From the NCBI GenBank assembly GCA_009712185.1, contig WASQ01000117.1, positions 31,478-74,566 of the forward strand: 43,089 nucleotides of DNA, written 5' to 3'. Under the pieces are notes generated by a model. The model was given only the letters and a program-made list of their open reading frames with translations. It had not been told where the DNA came from and ran no database searches. Source of the stretch: Telmatospirillum sp. GTDB lineage: Bacteria > Pseudomonadota > Alphaproteobacteria > Rhodospirillales > Magnetospirillaceae. This document shows positions 30,355-38,159 of the stretch, in pieces (positions within the stretch are counted from its first letter, which is position 1; each line of letters starts with the position of its first letter). The position numbers were made by a program, and so were the translations under genes.

Positions 30355-31767
30355 ATGGAAAGACTGATAATCATTTTTGGTATAACAACGGCATACGTCG
30401 TTTTTTGTACCTTGTACGGAAGCTGGTCCATCCGAAGAACAAAGGACACCGGCAGCTTCATGAACGCCAAGAATCAGCTTGGCCCGCTCATGGTCGGTTT
30501 TCTGCTGATGTCGGAAGTCATCGGCGCCGCCTCCACCCTGGGCACGTCGCAAGCCGCGTTCTCCAAGGGAATCTCCGCGTCCTGGAACGTGTTGAGTCTC
30601 GGGCTCGGCTACTTCCTTTATTCGAAACTGATGGCCGCGCGTTATCAGTCGCTCGGCGTCTATACGATCTCGGGCGCGCTGGCCTCCGCCTATGGGAAGG
30701 GAATGCGCACGGTCGTGTCGCTGACCATGATCTACGCCCTCGTCATCCTGACCGTGGCGACCATCGTCGGCGGAGCCGCCACTCTCAGCGTTCTTCTCAA
30801 CATCTCCATGCCGACCGCCGTCCTGGTCATCGGCCTGGCCGCCACCATCAATGTCACCTGCGGCGGCATTCGCGGTGTCGGCAATGTCAATGTCATTCAC
30901 ACGGCGGCGAAGTATCTGGGGTTGCTCATCATCTCGGTGGTGGCCTGGCAACTGCTGGCGGAAACGCCTGGCGCCATGGATGCCTTCCGCAATCTGCCGG
31001 ACACCTTTTTCTCACCCTTCGGCATGGGGGAATCGACCCTGCTGGCCTGGACCGTCGCCAACGTCGGCACGATCTTCGCCACCCAATATGTGATGCAATG
31101 CATCGGGTCGCTGTCCTCGCCGGCCGACGCGAAAAAGGCGAGCCTGATCGCCAGCGTCGCCATTCTGCCCATCGGCCTGTTCGCCGCCTTCATCGGCATG
31201 TCGGCGCATGTGCTGTTCCCGACGGTCGCCAGCGTGCAGGCGCTGCCGATCTTCTTCAACCACATGAATCCATGGCTTGCCGGCATCGGCGTGGCCGGAA
31301 TCGCCGCGGCGACCTTCGTCACCATCCTGGTCTGTCAGTTGGGCATCACCGCGCTCGTCATGAGCGACTTCTACACGCCGCTGGTCAAACCCGACGAAAA
31401 GCATTCGATGCGCGCGACGCGGATCATCTCCGTCATTGCCGGTCTGGTCCCCATTCCTTTTGCGATCTATGCGCCCGGCATCCTGAAAACGGTATTTTTC
31501 GCCCGGTCGCTGCGCACGGCCCTCGCGGCCCTGGTCCTGATCATGTTCTTCGCCCCCTGGATGGGAAACAAGCGGAGCGCGGTCGCGGCGCTGGTCATCT
31601 CGGTCGTGCTGATCTCGGTGTGGATGGCGCTCGGCAACCCCTGGGGCATCGACAACATCTATATCGCCGCCGTGGTTCCCGTTGTCGTGATGGCAATCGG
31701 CCATCTGTTCGGCGGAAAACCGACCGAAGCCAAGCCTGCCGCCACCAGTTTCAACCAGCCGGCCTGA
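30355..31767 (+). CDS. Sodium:solute symporter (SSS) family transporter
   Basis: A 470-residue membrane protein with about twelve to thirteen hydrophobic segments. Segments such as FLLMSEVIGAASTLGTSQAAFSKGISASWNVLSLGLGYFL, LGVYTISGALASAYG and ATQYVMQCIGSLSSPADAKKASLIAS fit the SSS (SLC5-like) fold, in which Na+ drives uptake of amino acids, sugars or carboxylates. The E. coli cysteine operon instead pairs CyuA with a HAAAP-family transporter, so this is a different transporter solution. It starts 77 bases after the desulfidase gene and probably shares its transcript; a weak ribosome site (AAAGGGAACG) lies before ATG 30355. The substrate is inferred to be that of the adjoining lyase. Confidence 0.86.
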   Translation: MERLIIIFGITTAYVVFCTLYGSWSIRRTKDTGSFMNAKNQLGPLMVGFLLMSEVIGAASTLGTSQAAFSKGISASWNVLSLGLGYFLYSKLMAARYQSLGVYTISGALASAYGKGMRTVVSLTMIYALVILTVATIVGGAATLSVLLNISMPTAVLVIGLAATINVTCGGIRGVGNVNVIHTAAKYLGLLIISVVAWQLLAETPGAMDAFRNLPDTFFSPFGMGESTLLAWTVANVGTIFATQYVMQCIGSLSSPADAKKASLIASVAILPIGLFAAFIGMSAHVLFPTVASVQALPIFFNHMNPWLAGIGVAGIAAATFVTILVCQLGITALVMSDFYTPLVKPDEKHSMRATRIISVIAGLVPIPFAIYAPGILKTVFFARSLRTALAALVLIMFFAPWMGNKRSAVAALVISVVLISVWMALGNPWGIDNIYIAAVVPVVVMAIGHLFGGKPTEAKPAATSFNQPA

Positions 31768-31862
31768 CAAGGACGGACCTGAACACAATCGGGATGAGGC
31801 CTCGCGCCATCATCACCAATGACTGAAGACGTCCCCACAAGGGCGCCAAGGGATGGAAGCCA

Positions 31863-32849
31863 ATGAATAAAGTCGAACGAGTCAAAGCCGCGCTGGCCTT
31901 CGAGCCCGTGGACCATATTCCGGTGTCGGTCTGGATGCATATTCCGTCCGTCGACCAGGATCCGAAGACACTGGCGGAAACACAGGTCGAGGCGCAAAAA
32001 GCCTATGACCTGGATTTCATCAAACTGATGCCCTACGGCCTGTTCAGCGCCCAGGACTGGGGATGCCAGGTGAAGTTTTTCTGCGACAAGACTCATCCTC
32101 CGGTCGTTCACAAAACGGCGATCGACAAGATTGACGATTGGAAGAAGATTGAGGTCCTTCCGCCCTATTTTTGCAGTTGGGGCAAGCAGGTTCTTCTCGC
32201 CAGATATGTGAGGGAACTCGTCCGGGACGAGGTTCCGGTGGTCCAGACGGTCTTCTCGCCGCTGACCACCGCCCGCAAACTGGCCGGCGACAGAATCTTC
32301 GAAGACATGAAGACGGATCCGCAGATCTTCCACGCGGCGATGGAAAAGATCACCGAAACCACCATTGGTTATATTCGCGAAAATATCCGGCTGGGCGTCT
32401 CGGGCTTTTTCTTTGCCACGCAATGCGCGACGCAAAGCCTGATGTCAGATGCCGAATATGACACCTTCGCCCGGCATTACGACCTTCGCTGCCTCGAAGC
32501 CGCCAATCAGGGAACCTGGTTCAACATTCTCCATATCCACGGCCAGAAAACCCGATTCGCCGAACTGGCCCGCTATCCGGTCCAGGCCCTGAACTGGCAC
32601 GACCGCAGGGAATATCCGTCGTTGAAAACCGCCCGGACGCTGACGGACAAATGCCTGATCGGCGGCATGGATGAGGAAGGCTGCCTGTCCAAAGGTCTGG
32701 CACAGGAGGTGTCCCGCGAGGTGACCACATCGATCCAGGAAGCCGGCGCCCGCGGGCTGATGATCGGTCCCGGATGCGTCGCCTTCCCGGACACTCCGGC
32801 GGAGAACATCAGATCCGCCTGTTCCGCCGCCCGGCGCTTCCTTCAATAA
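31863..32849 (+). CDS. Uroporphyrinogen decarboxylase-fold (URO-D family) protein, function unknown
   Basis: A 328-residue member of the URO-D superfamily, from the start MNKVERVKAALAFEPVDHIPVSVWMH, which is typical of the methyltransferase/MtaA-like branch rather than HemE (no HemE DILGVP/GRQAGRY-type start). The middle carries FSPLTTARKLAGD and GVSGFFFATQCATQS, and the end NILHIHGQKTRF, ALNWHDRREYPS, LIGGMDEEG and IGPGCVAFPDTP. In Zn-dependent methyltransferases of this fold the ligands are HxC...C; here the motif is His224-Ile-His226-Gly, so a His replaces Cys. Possible roles are methyl transfer from a thiol or S-methyl compound to a corrinoid or another carrier. No corrinoid protein is seen next to it. 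It is the last gene of the desulfidase operon, 95 bases after the transporter. Confidence 0.82.
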   Translation: MNKVERVKAALAFEPVDHIPVSVWMHIPSVDQDPKTLAETQVEAQKAYDLDFIKLMPYGLFSAQDWGCQVKFFCDKTHPPVVHKTAIDKIDDWKKIEVLPPYFCSWGKQVLLARYVRELVRDEVPVVQTVFSPLTTARKLAGDRIFEDMKTDPQIFHAAMEKITETTIGYIRENIRLGVSGFFFATQCATQSLMSDAEYDTFARHYDLRCLEAANQGTWFNILHIHGQKTRFAELARYPVQALNWHDRREYPSLKTARTLTDKCLIGGMDEEGCLSKGLAQEVSREVTTSIQEAGARGLMIGPGCVAFPDTPAENIRSACSAARRFLQ

Positions 32850-32862
32850 ACAAGACACCGCC

Positions 32863-32898
32863 CACCCCGTGGATTCTTCTGGATGGCTCCACGGGGTG
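32863..32898. terminator. Bidirectional hairpin terminator between convergent genes
   Basis: CACCCCGTGGA (32863-32873) and TCCACGGGGTG (32888-32898) are perfect arms, loop 14 bases. It lies between the URO-D-fold gene and the convergent D-2-hydroxyacid dehydrogenase, 14 bases from each. Confidence 0.65.
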
Positions 32899-32913
32899 TG
32901 GATTCCCGATTTG

Positions 32914-33858
32914 TCAGTAACCGCGACCGCGGTCCACGGTTCCCGCCGCCGTCCCGCCCGCCTCGAAACAGGCGATGCCGTCCGCGACCTGGCGGGCCGC
33001 CGGCTCCGGCAGGGTGACGGCGGCGACGTGGGGCGTGATCCGCAATTTCGGATGCCGCCACCAGGGATTGTCCGCCGCCAGCGGTTCCGTCGGGAAAACG
33101 TCAAGCAGAGCGCCGCGCAGATGGCCGGCGTCCAGCAGCGAGACCAGGGCGTCCAGGTCCATCTGATCGCCGCGCCCGCAGTTGACCAGACCGGCGCCGG
33201 GCGCCAGCAACGACAACCGGCGCCGGTCGAGCAGCCCCCGCGTCGCGGGGGTCGACGGCAGCACATTGATCAAGACGTCGGTTTCCGCCAGCAACGCATC
33301 AAGCGCCTCCATCCCGCTGCGGCAGGACACGCCGGGGATCAGGGCACCGCCGCGATTCCACCCCGAGACCTGGTAGCCAAGACCGGCCAGCGTCGACGCC
33401 ACCACGGAGCCGATCCGTCCCAGACCCAGAACCGTGACCCGCAATCCGTCCGCGGACCGGGCCGGCTGCGGACGCCAGAGGCCCTGGCGCTGCTGCTCCT
33501 CGTAAAGGTCGAGATTACGCTGGAAACGCAGAACTCCCGCCAGGGCATAGTCGGCCATCTGGCGGGCCATGCCGGCGTCCAGAAGGCGGACCAGCGGGAC
33601 ATCGGCCGGCGGCAGGTCGCCCCGCTTCAGAAACCGATCGATTCCCGCCCCAAGAACGAACACTGCCCGGGGCCGGCCCAGCCGGCTGAAAAAACCGTCC
33701 GGCGGATTCCAGGCCGCGACGTAGAACCGCCCCCCCTCATCGGGCCGGGCCGGCCAGGGCCGGACGTCAAGTCCGGGCGCCATCCGATGGAACGCCTCAA
33801 GCCATTCATGGATGCCATCGGGAACAGAAAGGCAGAGCACGAGTTTGTCGACTGTCAT
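32914..33858 (-). CDS. D-2-hydroxyacid dehydrogenase, GhrA-like glyoxylate/hydroxypyruvate reductase
   Basis: A 314-residue NAD(P)-dependent enzyme. The N-terminal half resembles GhrA (YVAAWNPPDGFFSRLGRPRAVFVLGAGIDRFL). GLGRIG (145-150) is the Rossmann nucleotide loop. Catalytic residues are Arg in VNCGRGDQMD, Glu in DVFPTEPL and His in RITPHVAAVTLP. It would reduce glyoxylate or hydroxypyruvate, or oxidise the matching D-hydroxyacid. GhrA-type enzymes typically prefer NADPH. It is on the minus strand and starts about 250 bases from the operator before the GldA-like gene; it is divergent from that gene, so both may respond to the same regulator. No partner is in the same transcript. Confidence 0.85.
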   Translation of the reverse strand: MTVDKLVLCLSVPDGIHEWLEAFHRMAPGLDVRPWPARPDEGGRFYVAAWNPPDGFFSRLGRPRAVFVLGAGIDRFLKRGDLPPADVPLVRLLDAGMARQMADYALAGVLRFQRNLDLYEEQQRQGLWRPQPARSADGLRVTVLGLGRIGSVVASTLAGLGYQVSGWNRGGALIPGVSCRSGMEALDALLAETDVLINVLPSTPATRGLLDRRRLSLLAPGAGLVNCGRGDQMDLDALVSLLDAGHLRGALLDVFPTEPLAADNPWWRHPKLRITPHVAAVTLPEPAARQVADGIACFEAGGTAAGTVDRGRGY

Positions 33859-34010
33859 GGGCGGTCATCCCGGTATCGGAAAACAATGAAGCGGAAACAG
33901 GCTGGCTGGTGAGGCCCATCTCTGCCACCGGCCGGTCGCCACGGCAACCGGAGACTGCCGGCGGCAGCCCGTCCTCCCCTCGAAAACAGACGACGACGAA
34001 TCGCCCCTGG

Positions 34011-34050
34011 ATTGACACTCTGTATGCTAGTATGTTGTATGTCAGTCAAT
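34011..34050 (+). promoter_or_regulatory. Promoter with candidate GntR operator before the glycerol-dehydrogenase-like gene
   Basis: TTGACA at 34012-34017 is an exact -35 box, with TTGTAT at 34035-34040 as weak -10 (17-base spacer). Between them are three GTATG units (34022, 34030, 34037) and the 12-mer GTATGCTAGTAT (34022-34033), present identically at 37202-37213. ATTGAC (34011) and GTCAAT (34045) also bracket the element. Operator inside the -35/-10 spacer suggests repression. Confidence 0.6.
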
Positions 34051-34114
34051 CACCGATCCCGAAGGGGAGGTCGGGCAGGCCTGAAGGCCGGACCGGCCGG
34101 AAAGGAGTTAGCCG

Positions 34115-35197
34115 ATGAGGACGTCCGTTTTTCCGAGGCGCTATGTTCAAGGCCCCGGAGTCTTGCGCCAGCTTGGGCCGGAACTTTCGAAGCTGGGAAA
34201 AGAAATCTTCGCGCTGGTGGACAAGATGGTGATCGATCAGATCACCCCCTTTCTCGACTCCCTGGCGCCGCTTTCCGTAACCATTCGCCCGTTCACCGGT
34301 CATTGCACGCACAAGACCGTCGAAGAGATCGCCGCCGAGGCGCTGGGCAGCCATGCGACCGTTCTGGTCGCGTTTGGCGGCGGCAGCGTCCTCGATGTCG
34401 GCCGGTCGGCGGCGGCGGCGGCCTCCATGGCCTTTGTCAGCGCCCCGACGGTGGCCGCTTCGGACGCACCCTGCTCCGGCATTTCGATTGTCTATGACGA
34501 CAACGGCGTGATGGCCGGACGTCTTTCTCTGCGCAATCCCGACCTTGTGATCGTGGACACCGCGGTGATCGTCAAGGCGCCGGTCCGGTTCTTCGCCGCC
34601 GGCATCGGCGACGGCCTTGCCACCTGGTACGAGGCGGACTCCTGCCGCCGGTCCCATGGCCCGACTATTTCAGGCACGGCCGGCACCCTCCTCGCCCATG
34701 CGGCCGCGGAACTGTGCCGGGACACCATTCTCGACCGAGGTCGTCAGGCGGTACGGGATTGCGCGGCCGGTCTCGCCACCCCGGACGTCGACGCGGTGGG
34801 GGAGGCAACCGTGCTGCTGTCGGGGATCGGTTTTGAATCGGGCGGCCTGGGGGCGGCGCACGCCATCCATAACGGCCTGACCATGCTTCCGGCAACCGCG
34901 CGCTACATGCACGGCGAAAAAGTCGCCTTCGGCCTTCTGGCATCGCTGTTTCTGTCGCCCCGCCCCGACAGCCTGCGCCGGGAGTTGTTCTCCTTTTGCG
35001 CCGACGTCGGGCTGCCGGTCCGGCTCAGGGATATCGGCTGCGACGGCGCGGACGACGCGGCCTTAGCCACCATCGCGGCCAAAGCCTGCCAGCCCGGAGC
35101 CAACATCCATAACGAACCGTTCCCGGTCACCGAGGAGATGGTGGTTACGGCGCTGCGGGCCGCCGACCTTTACGGAGCCGCCTATCGCGCGGATTGA
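34115..35197 (+). CDS. Glycerol-dehydrogenase-like iron-containing alcohol dehydrogenase (GldA family)
   Basis: A 360-residue group III metal-dependent dehydrogenase. It begins with the family start FPRRYVQGPGVLRQLG, has the GGGSVLDVGR dinucleotide-binding loop, and metal ligands at Asp166 (GIGDGLATW), His249 (GAAHAIHNGL) and His266 (YMHGEKVAFG), as in GldA. It should oxidise glycerol or a related polyol or alpha-hydroxycarbonyl compound using NAD. ATG 34115 has AAGGAG seven bases upstream. The promoter carries the same operator core as the SDR gene, so the two are probably co-regulated, likely by the neighbouring GntR protein. Confidence 0.86.
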   Translation: MRTSVFPRRYVQGPGVLRQLGPELSKLGKEIFALVDKMVIDQITPFLDSLAPLSVTIRPFTGHCTHKTVEEIAAEALGSHATVLVAFGGGSVLDVGRSAAAAASMAFVSAPTVAASDAPCSGISIVYDDNGVMAGRLSLRNPDLVIVDTAVIVKAPVRFFAAGIGDGLATWYEADSCRRSHGPTISGTAGTLLAHAAAELCRDTILDRGRQAVRDCAAGLATPDVDAVGEATVLLSGIGFESGGLGAAHAIHNGLTMLPATARYMHGEKVAFGLLASLFLSPRPDSLRRELFSFCADVGLPVRLRDIGCDGADDAALATIAAKACQPGANIHNEPFPVTEEMVVTALRAADLYGAAYRAD

Positions 35198-35233
35198 TGC
35201 AAACGGAGACCATCGAAAGCAGGGCGCGGCCGG

Positions 35234-36004
35234 TCAACCGGCCGGCCGGCCCGCCAGGCCGTCATCCAGCCCCCAGAATGAGCCTTCCTGACGGGCGATG
35301 TGAGCGTCGAGCAGATCGAGGGCCGCGTCGTCACGCCCCGTGGTGATCAGGTCGACCAGTCGAACATGCTCGTCATAGCCTTTGCGCAGATGATCCGGAT
35401 GAGCCCCCAGCCGGTTGCGCAGGGCCGCGATCTTGGACGCCACCGTCTGATAGGCGTCATTCAGGAACACATTGTCGGCATGATCGAAGATCTGCTGATG
35501 GAACTGAGTGTCCAGACGCAGATAGGCGCGCCGCTCCCCGTCCCGGTTCGCCACCCCCATTTCGCGAACGGGTCCGTTAAGGACGCGCGACAAGGCCTGA
35601 CGGCGCCTTGCCATCGCCAGGGCCAGCGCCTTTTTTTCGAGACAGCAGCGGACGTCGCAGATGTCGTCGAGGTCCTTCGGTCCCAGGGTAAACACCCGCG
35701 TGCTTTTTTGCGGCTCGGAATAAACCAGTCCTTCGATTTCCAGGCGGGCGAACGCCTCCCGGACAGGCGTCCGGCTGACTTCCAGCCGGCCGGCGATCTT
35801 CGATTCCGATAAGGCCTCCCCCAGCTCCAGCTCGCCTTCGACGATCGAACGCCGAAGGATGCAGGTGACGAGCTCCGTCAGGGATTTCGAACGTTCAATC
35901 CGCTCCATCCACACCCTCTTAGCAGTCAGAGGCGCCATCGCCGATTTTCCTTCACCACGAGGGGGCGTCGGCGCCCGGAGATCTTCGTCCCCGGACGCCA
36001 TCAT
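35234..36004 (-). CDS. FCD-type GntR transcriptional regulator
   Basis: A 256-residue GntR-family protein. Winged helix-turn-helix: TCILRRSIVEGELELGEALSESKIAGRLEVSRTPVREAFARLEIEGLV. The all-helical FCD ligand domain follows (ICDVRCCLEKKALALAMA, RLDTQFHQQIFDHADNVFLNDAY, DEHVRLVDLITTGRDDAALDLLDAHIARQ) with metal-type His/Asp positions. Start is unclear: 36004 or in-frame Mets at 35938 and 35908; the conserved protein begins near ERSKSLTELV, after 35908. It is the second gene of an operon after a D-2-hydroxyacid dehydrogenase (12-base gap). A GTATG-type operator in two nearby promoters is a natural target; FCD-GntR proteins are often repressors released by sugar acids or hydroxyacids. Confidence 0.9.
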   Translation of the reverse strand: MMASGDEDLRAPTPPRGEGKSAMAPLTAKRVWMERIERSKSLTELVTCILRRSIVEGELELGEALSESKIAGRLEVSRTPVREAFARLEIEGLVYSEPQKSTRVFTLGPKDLDDICDVRCCLEKKALALAMARRRQALSRVLNGPVREMGVANRDGERRAYLRLDTQFHQQIFDHADNVFLNDAYQTVASKIAALRNRLGAHPDHLRKGYDEHVRLVDLITTGRDDAALDLLDAHIARQEGSFWGLDDGLAGRPAG

Positions 36005-36016
36005 GGACCAGAACGG

Positions 36017-37078
36017 TCAGCGGGCCAACCGGTCAGCCGGCGCGCGCCAGTCGCGCGTGCGTGCCGGGTCGAGAAGGTCGCCATTGACCAGATTACGGAT
36101 CCGGCCGGCGGTCAGGTAGCCCATGACAGTCTCGATCGACAGCCGCCGCGCGTCATGACGACTTTCCGGGCTGTTCCAGGCCCCATGCGGGGTCAGTAGA
36201 AGCCGTCCGGTCAGCCAGTCCTCCTGTGCCAGGAAATCCCGGATCAGGGGCTCATCGACCGGCGGCGGCTCGACCGGCAGAACATCGAGGGCGGCCCCGG
36301 CGACCTTGCCGTCGCGCATCGCCTGATAAAGCGCCGCCAGATCGACGACCGGACCACGCGCGGTGTTCAGCAACAACACGCCGGGCTTCATGGCGGCGAA
36401 GGCGGCGGCATCGATCATATGCGTCGTCTCGGGGGTCAGCGGACAATGCAGGCTGACGATGTCGCTCTGACGCAGAAGATCCTCCAGCGTCTCCACCCGC
36501 TCCACGCCGACGGCGATTTCCGTTCCGCGCGACACATGCGGATCATAGGCCACGATCCGGAAACCGAACGCCTTGGCGCGAAGGGCGGTCGCGGTCCCGA
36601 TGCGACCAAGCCCGACCAGCCCCAGCGTCGTGCCCCGGATGCGGCGCATGCAGGTGGTCTCGGGATAGATCCAGGGAGTTTTGATGTCCTTGCGCATGCG
36701 ATCCTGAAATTCGGGAATGCCGCGGACCAGGGACAGAAGAAAACCGATGGTATGGTCCGCCACCTCGCTGGTGCCATAATCGGGTGTGTTGCAGACGGGA
36801 ATTCCGGCGGCGGCGGCGTCCTCGAGATTGATGTGATTGTAACCGACACCGGCGCGGACGATGATCCGGCAGTTCGGGGCCTTGGCGATCAGGGAGCGGT
36901 CGATCCGCATTTCATGCCAGACCAGGAAAGCGTCACAGGCGGCCAGATCGGCCTCCGGAATGGCGGCCGGATCCCGGGTCCGGTGCAACAGGAAAGCGAC
37001 GTCCTCTCCCGCCACTTTTCGTTCGACGATGGCGTCATCCGGATATTGGGCGTCCGGGGTCAAGATGGTAAACCGCAT
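36017..37078 (-). CDS. D-2-hydroxyacid dehydrogenase, CtBP/phosphoglycerate-dehydrogenase-like
   Basis: A 353-residue enzyme from ATG 37078 with AGGAGT nine bases upstream; the frame begins earlier but the fold starts with MRFTILTPDAQYPDD. Key blocks are VRAGVGYNHINLEDAAAAGIPVCNTPDYGTSEVADHTIGFLLSLVRG, GLVGLGRIGTATALRAKAFG, LLNTARGPVVDLAALYQA, and RLLLTPHGAWNS, the last holding the catalytic His with Arg and Glu in the preceding motifs. The NTPDYGTSEVADH block is typical of the CtBP/PdxB-like branch. A substrate such as a 2-keto sugar acid is likely from context. It starts from a divergent promoter region shared with the SDR gene and is followed by the GntR gene. Confidence 0.87.
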   Translation of the reverse strand: MRFTILTPDAQYPDDAIVERKVAGEDVAFLLHRTRDPAAIPEADLAACDAFLVWHEMRIDRSLIAKAPNCRIIVRAGVGYNHINLEDAAAAGIPVCNTPDYGTSEVADHTIGFLLSLVRGIPEFQDRMRKDIKTPWIYPETTCMRRIRGTTLGLVGLGRIGTATALRAKAFGFRIVAYDPHVSRGTEIAVGVERVETLEDLLRQSDIVSLHCPLTPETTHMIDAAAFAAMKPGVLLLNTARGPVVDLAALYQAMRDGKVAGAALDVLPVEPPPVDEPLIRDFLAQEDWLTGRLLLTPHGAWNSPESRHDARRLSIETVMGYLTAGRIRNLVNGDLLDPARTRDWRAPADRLAR

Positions 37079-37193
37079 TCTGTGAGCACTCCTTTGCAAC
37101 CTGATGGCGCGCCCTGTCGGACCCGGAGGCGGCAGGCCGGACACGGGAACAGTGGCGGCAGAAAAAACAGACCTGAGTCTGGTTTAGCATTCT

Positions 37194-37216
37194 GTATGCC
37201 AGTATGCTAGTATTAT
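37194..37216. promoter_or_regulatory. Candidate GntR operator between the D-2-hydroxyacid dehydrogenase and SDR genes
   Basis: GTATG units at 37194 and 37202 and GTATT at 37210, eight bases apart, include the exact 12-mer GTATGCTAGTAT (37202-37213) seen also at 34022. TATTAT (37211-37216) could be a -10 box for the plus-strand SDR gene, so binding would cover it. The core around CTAG is nearly palindromic (ATGCTAGTAT against ATACTAGCAT). Confidence 0.6.
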
Positions 37217-37304
37217 CGGAAACATCCCCCGGGCGCCGGCGGAGGGAACGGCCGGATCGGACCGCCGCTTACGCCCCTTTAGACCTGAAGATGGAGAGTA
37301 CCCT

Positions 37305-38072
37305 ATGACCTACCCGCTGTTTGACCTTACCGGGAAACGGGCCCTGCTCACCGGATCGCGCCAGGGCATCGGCCTGTCGCTGGCCGCGGGCCTGGGCAAG
37401 GCCGGCGCGCGCGTCATTCTGAATGCGCGCAACCAGGACCGTCTCGACCAGGCCGTGGCGGACCTCAAAGCCGCCGGCATCGACGCCGTCGGCCGGTCGT
37501 TCGACGTCACCGACCAGGCCGATGTCGCGGCCGCCGTCGACCGGATCGAAGCCGAACTGGGGCCGATCGACATCCTGGTCAACAACGCCGGCATCCAGCG
37601 CCGTGCGCCTCTTGAGGACTATCCGGTCGAAACCTGGCACGAGATCACCCGCGCCAATCTCGACAGCGTGTTCTATGTCAGCCAGGCGGTGGGACGGCAT
37701 ATGATTGCCCGCAAGCGGGGAAAGATCATCAATATCGCGTCGCTGATGAGCGAGGCCGCCCGTTATTCGATCGCCCCCTACACGGCGACCAAGGGCGCGG
37801 TGAAGATGTTCACCAAAGGAATGTGCACCGACTGGGCGCGCCATAACATCCAGATCAACGCCATCGGCCCGGGCTATTTCGCGACGCCGCTGAACAAGGC
37901 CCTGGTTGAGGATCCCGTGTTCGACGAGTGGCTGCGCAAGCGCACGCCGGCCGGGCGCTGGGGCCAGACCGAGGAACTTCAGGGCGCGGCGATCTTCCTG
38001 GCCTCGGCGGCATCGGATTTCGTTAACGGCCAGACGATCTATGTGGATGGCGGCGTCCTGGCAACCCTGTGA
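37305..38072 (+). CDS. Short-chain dehydrogenase, gluconate 5-dehydrogenase-like (IdnO type)
   Basis: A 255-residue classical SDR. N-terminal TGSRQGIGLSLAAGLGKAGARVILNAR (TGxxxGIG), NNAGIQRRAPLEDYPVETWHEITRANLDSVFYVSQAV, Ser in INIASLMS and YTATKG giving the YxxxK catalytic pair, and RTPAGRWGQTEELQGAAIFLASAASDFVNGQTIYVDGGVLATL at the end. The NNAGIQRR and YTATKG forms fit the gluconate 5-dehydrogenase subfamily, which oxidises D-gluconate or reduces 5-ketogluconate. GGAGAG lies before the ATG. It carries a GntR-type operator in its promoter and shares it with the GldA-like gene. Confidence 0.88.
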   Translation: MTYPLFDLTGKRALLTGSRQGIGLSLAAGLGKAGARVILNARNQDRLDQAVADLKAAGIDAVGRSFDVTDQADVAAAVDRIEAELGPIDILVNNAGIQRRAPLEDYPVETWHEITRANLDSVFYVSQAVGRHMIARKRGKIINIASLMSEAARYSIAPYTATKGAVKMFTKGMCTDWARHNIQINAIGPGYFATPLNKALVEDPVFDEWLRKRTPAGRWGQTEELQGAAIFLASAASDFVNGQTIYVDGGVLATL

Positions 38073-38099
38073 TCCTGGGGGGAGCGCCGACCGGAAATC

Positions 38100-38130
38100 G
38101 GACTGCGGCGGGAATCACCCGCCGCAGTCC
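38100..38130. terminator. Bidirectional hairpin terminator between the SDR and YceI genes
   Basis: GGACTGCGGCGGG (38100-38112) and CCCGCCGCAGTCC (38118-38130), perfect 13-bp arms, loop AATCA, followed by CTTTG. It sits between convergent gene ends. Confidence 0.75.
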
Positions 38131-38159
38131 CTTTGACGCGCTGTCGTCAAGCCCCGCTT

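Noticed and set aside
31863..32849. Reading the URO-D-fold gene as hemE (heme biosynthesis)
   Set aside because: The start, active-site region and context differ from HemE, and the gene is in a sulfur-related operon with a transporter.
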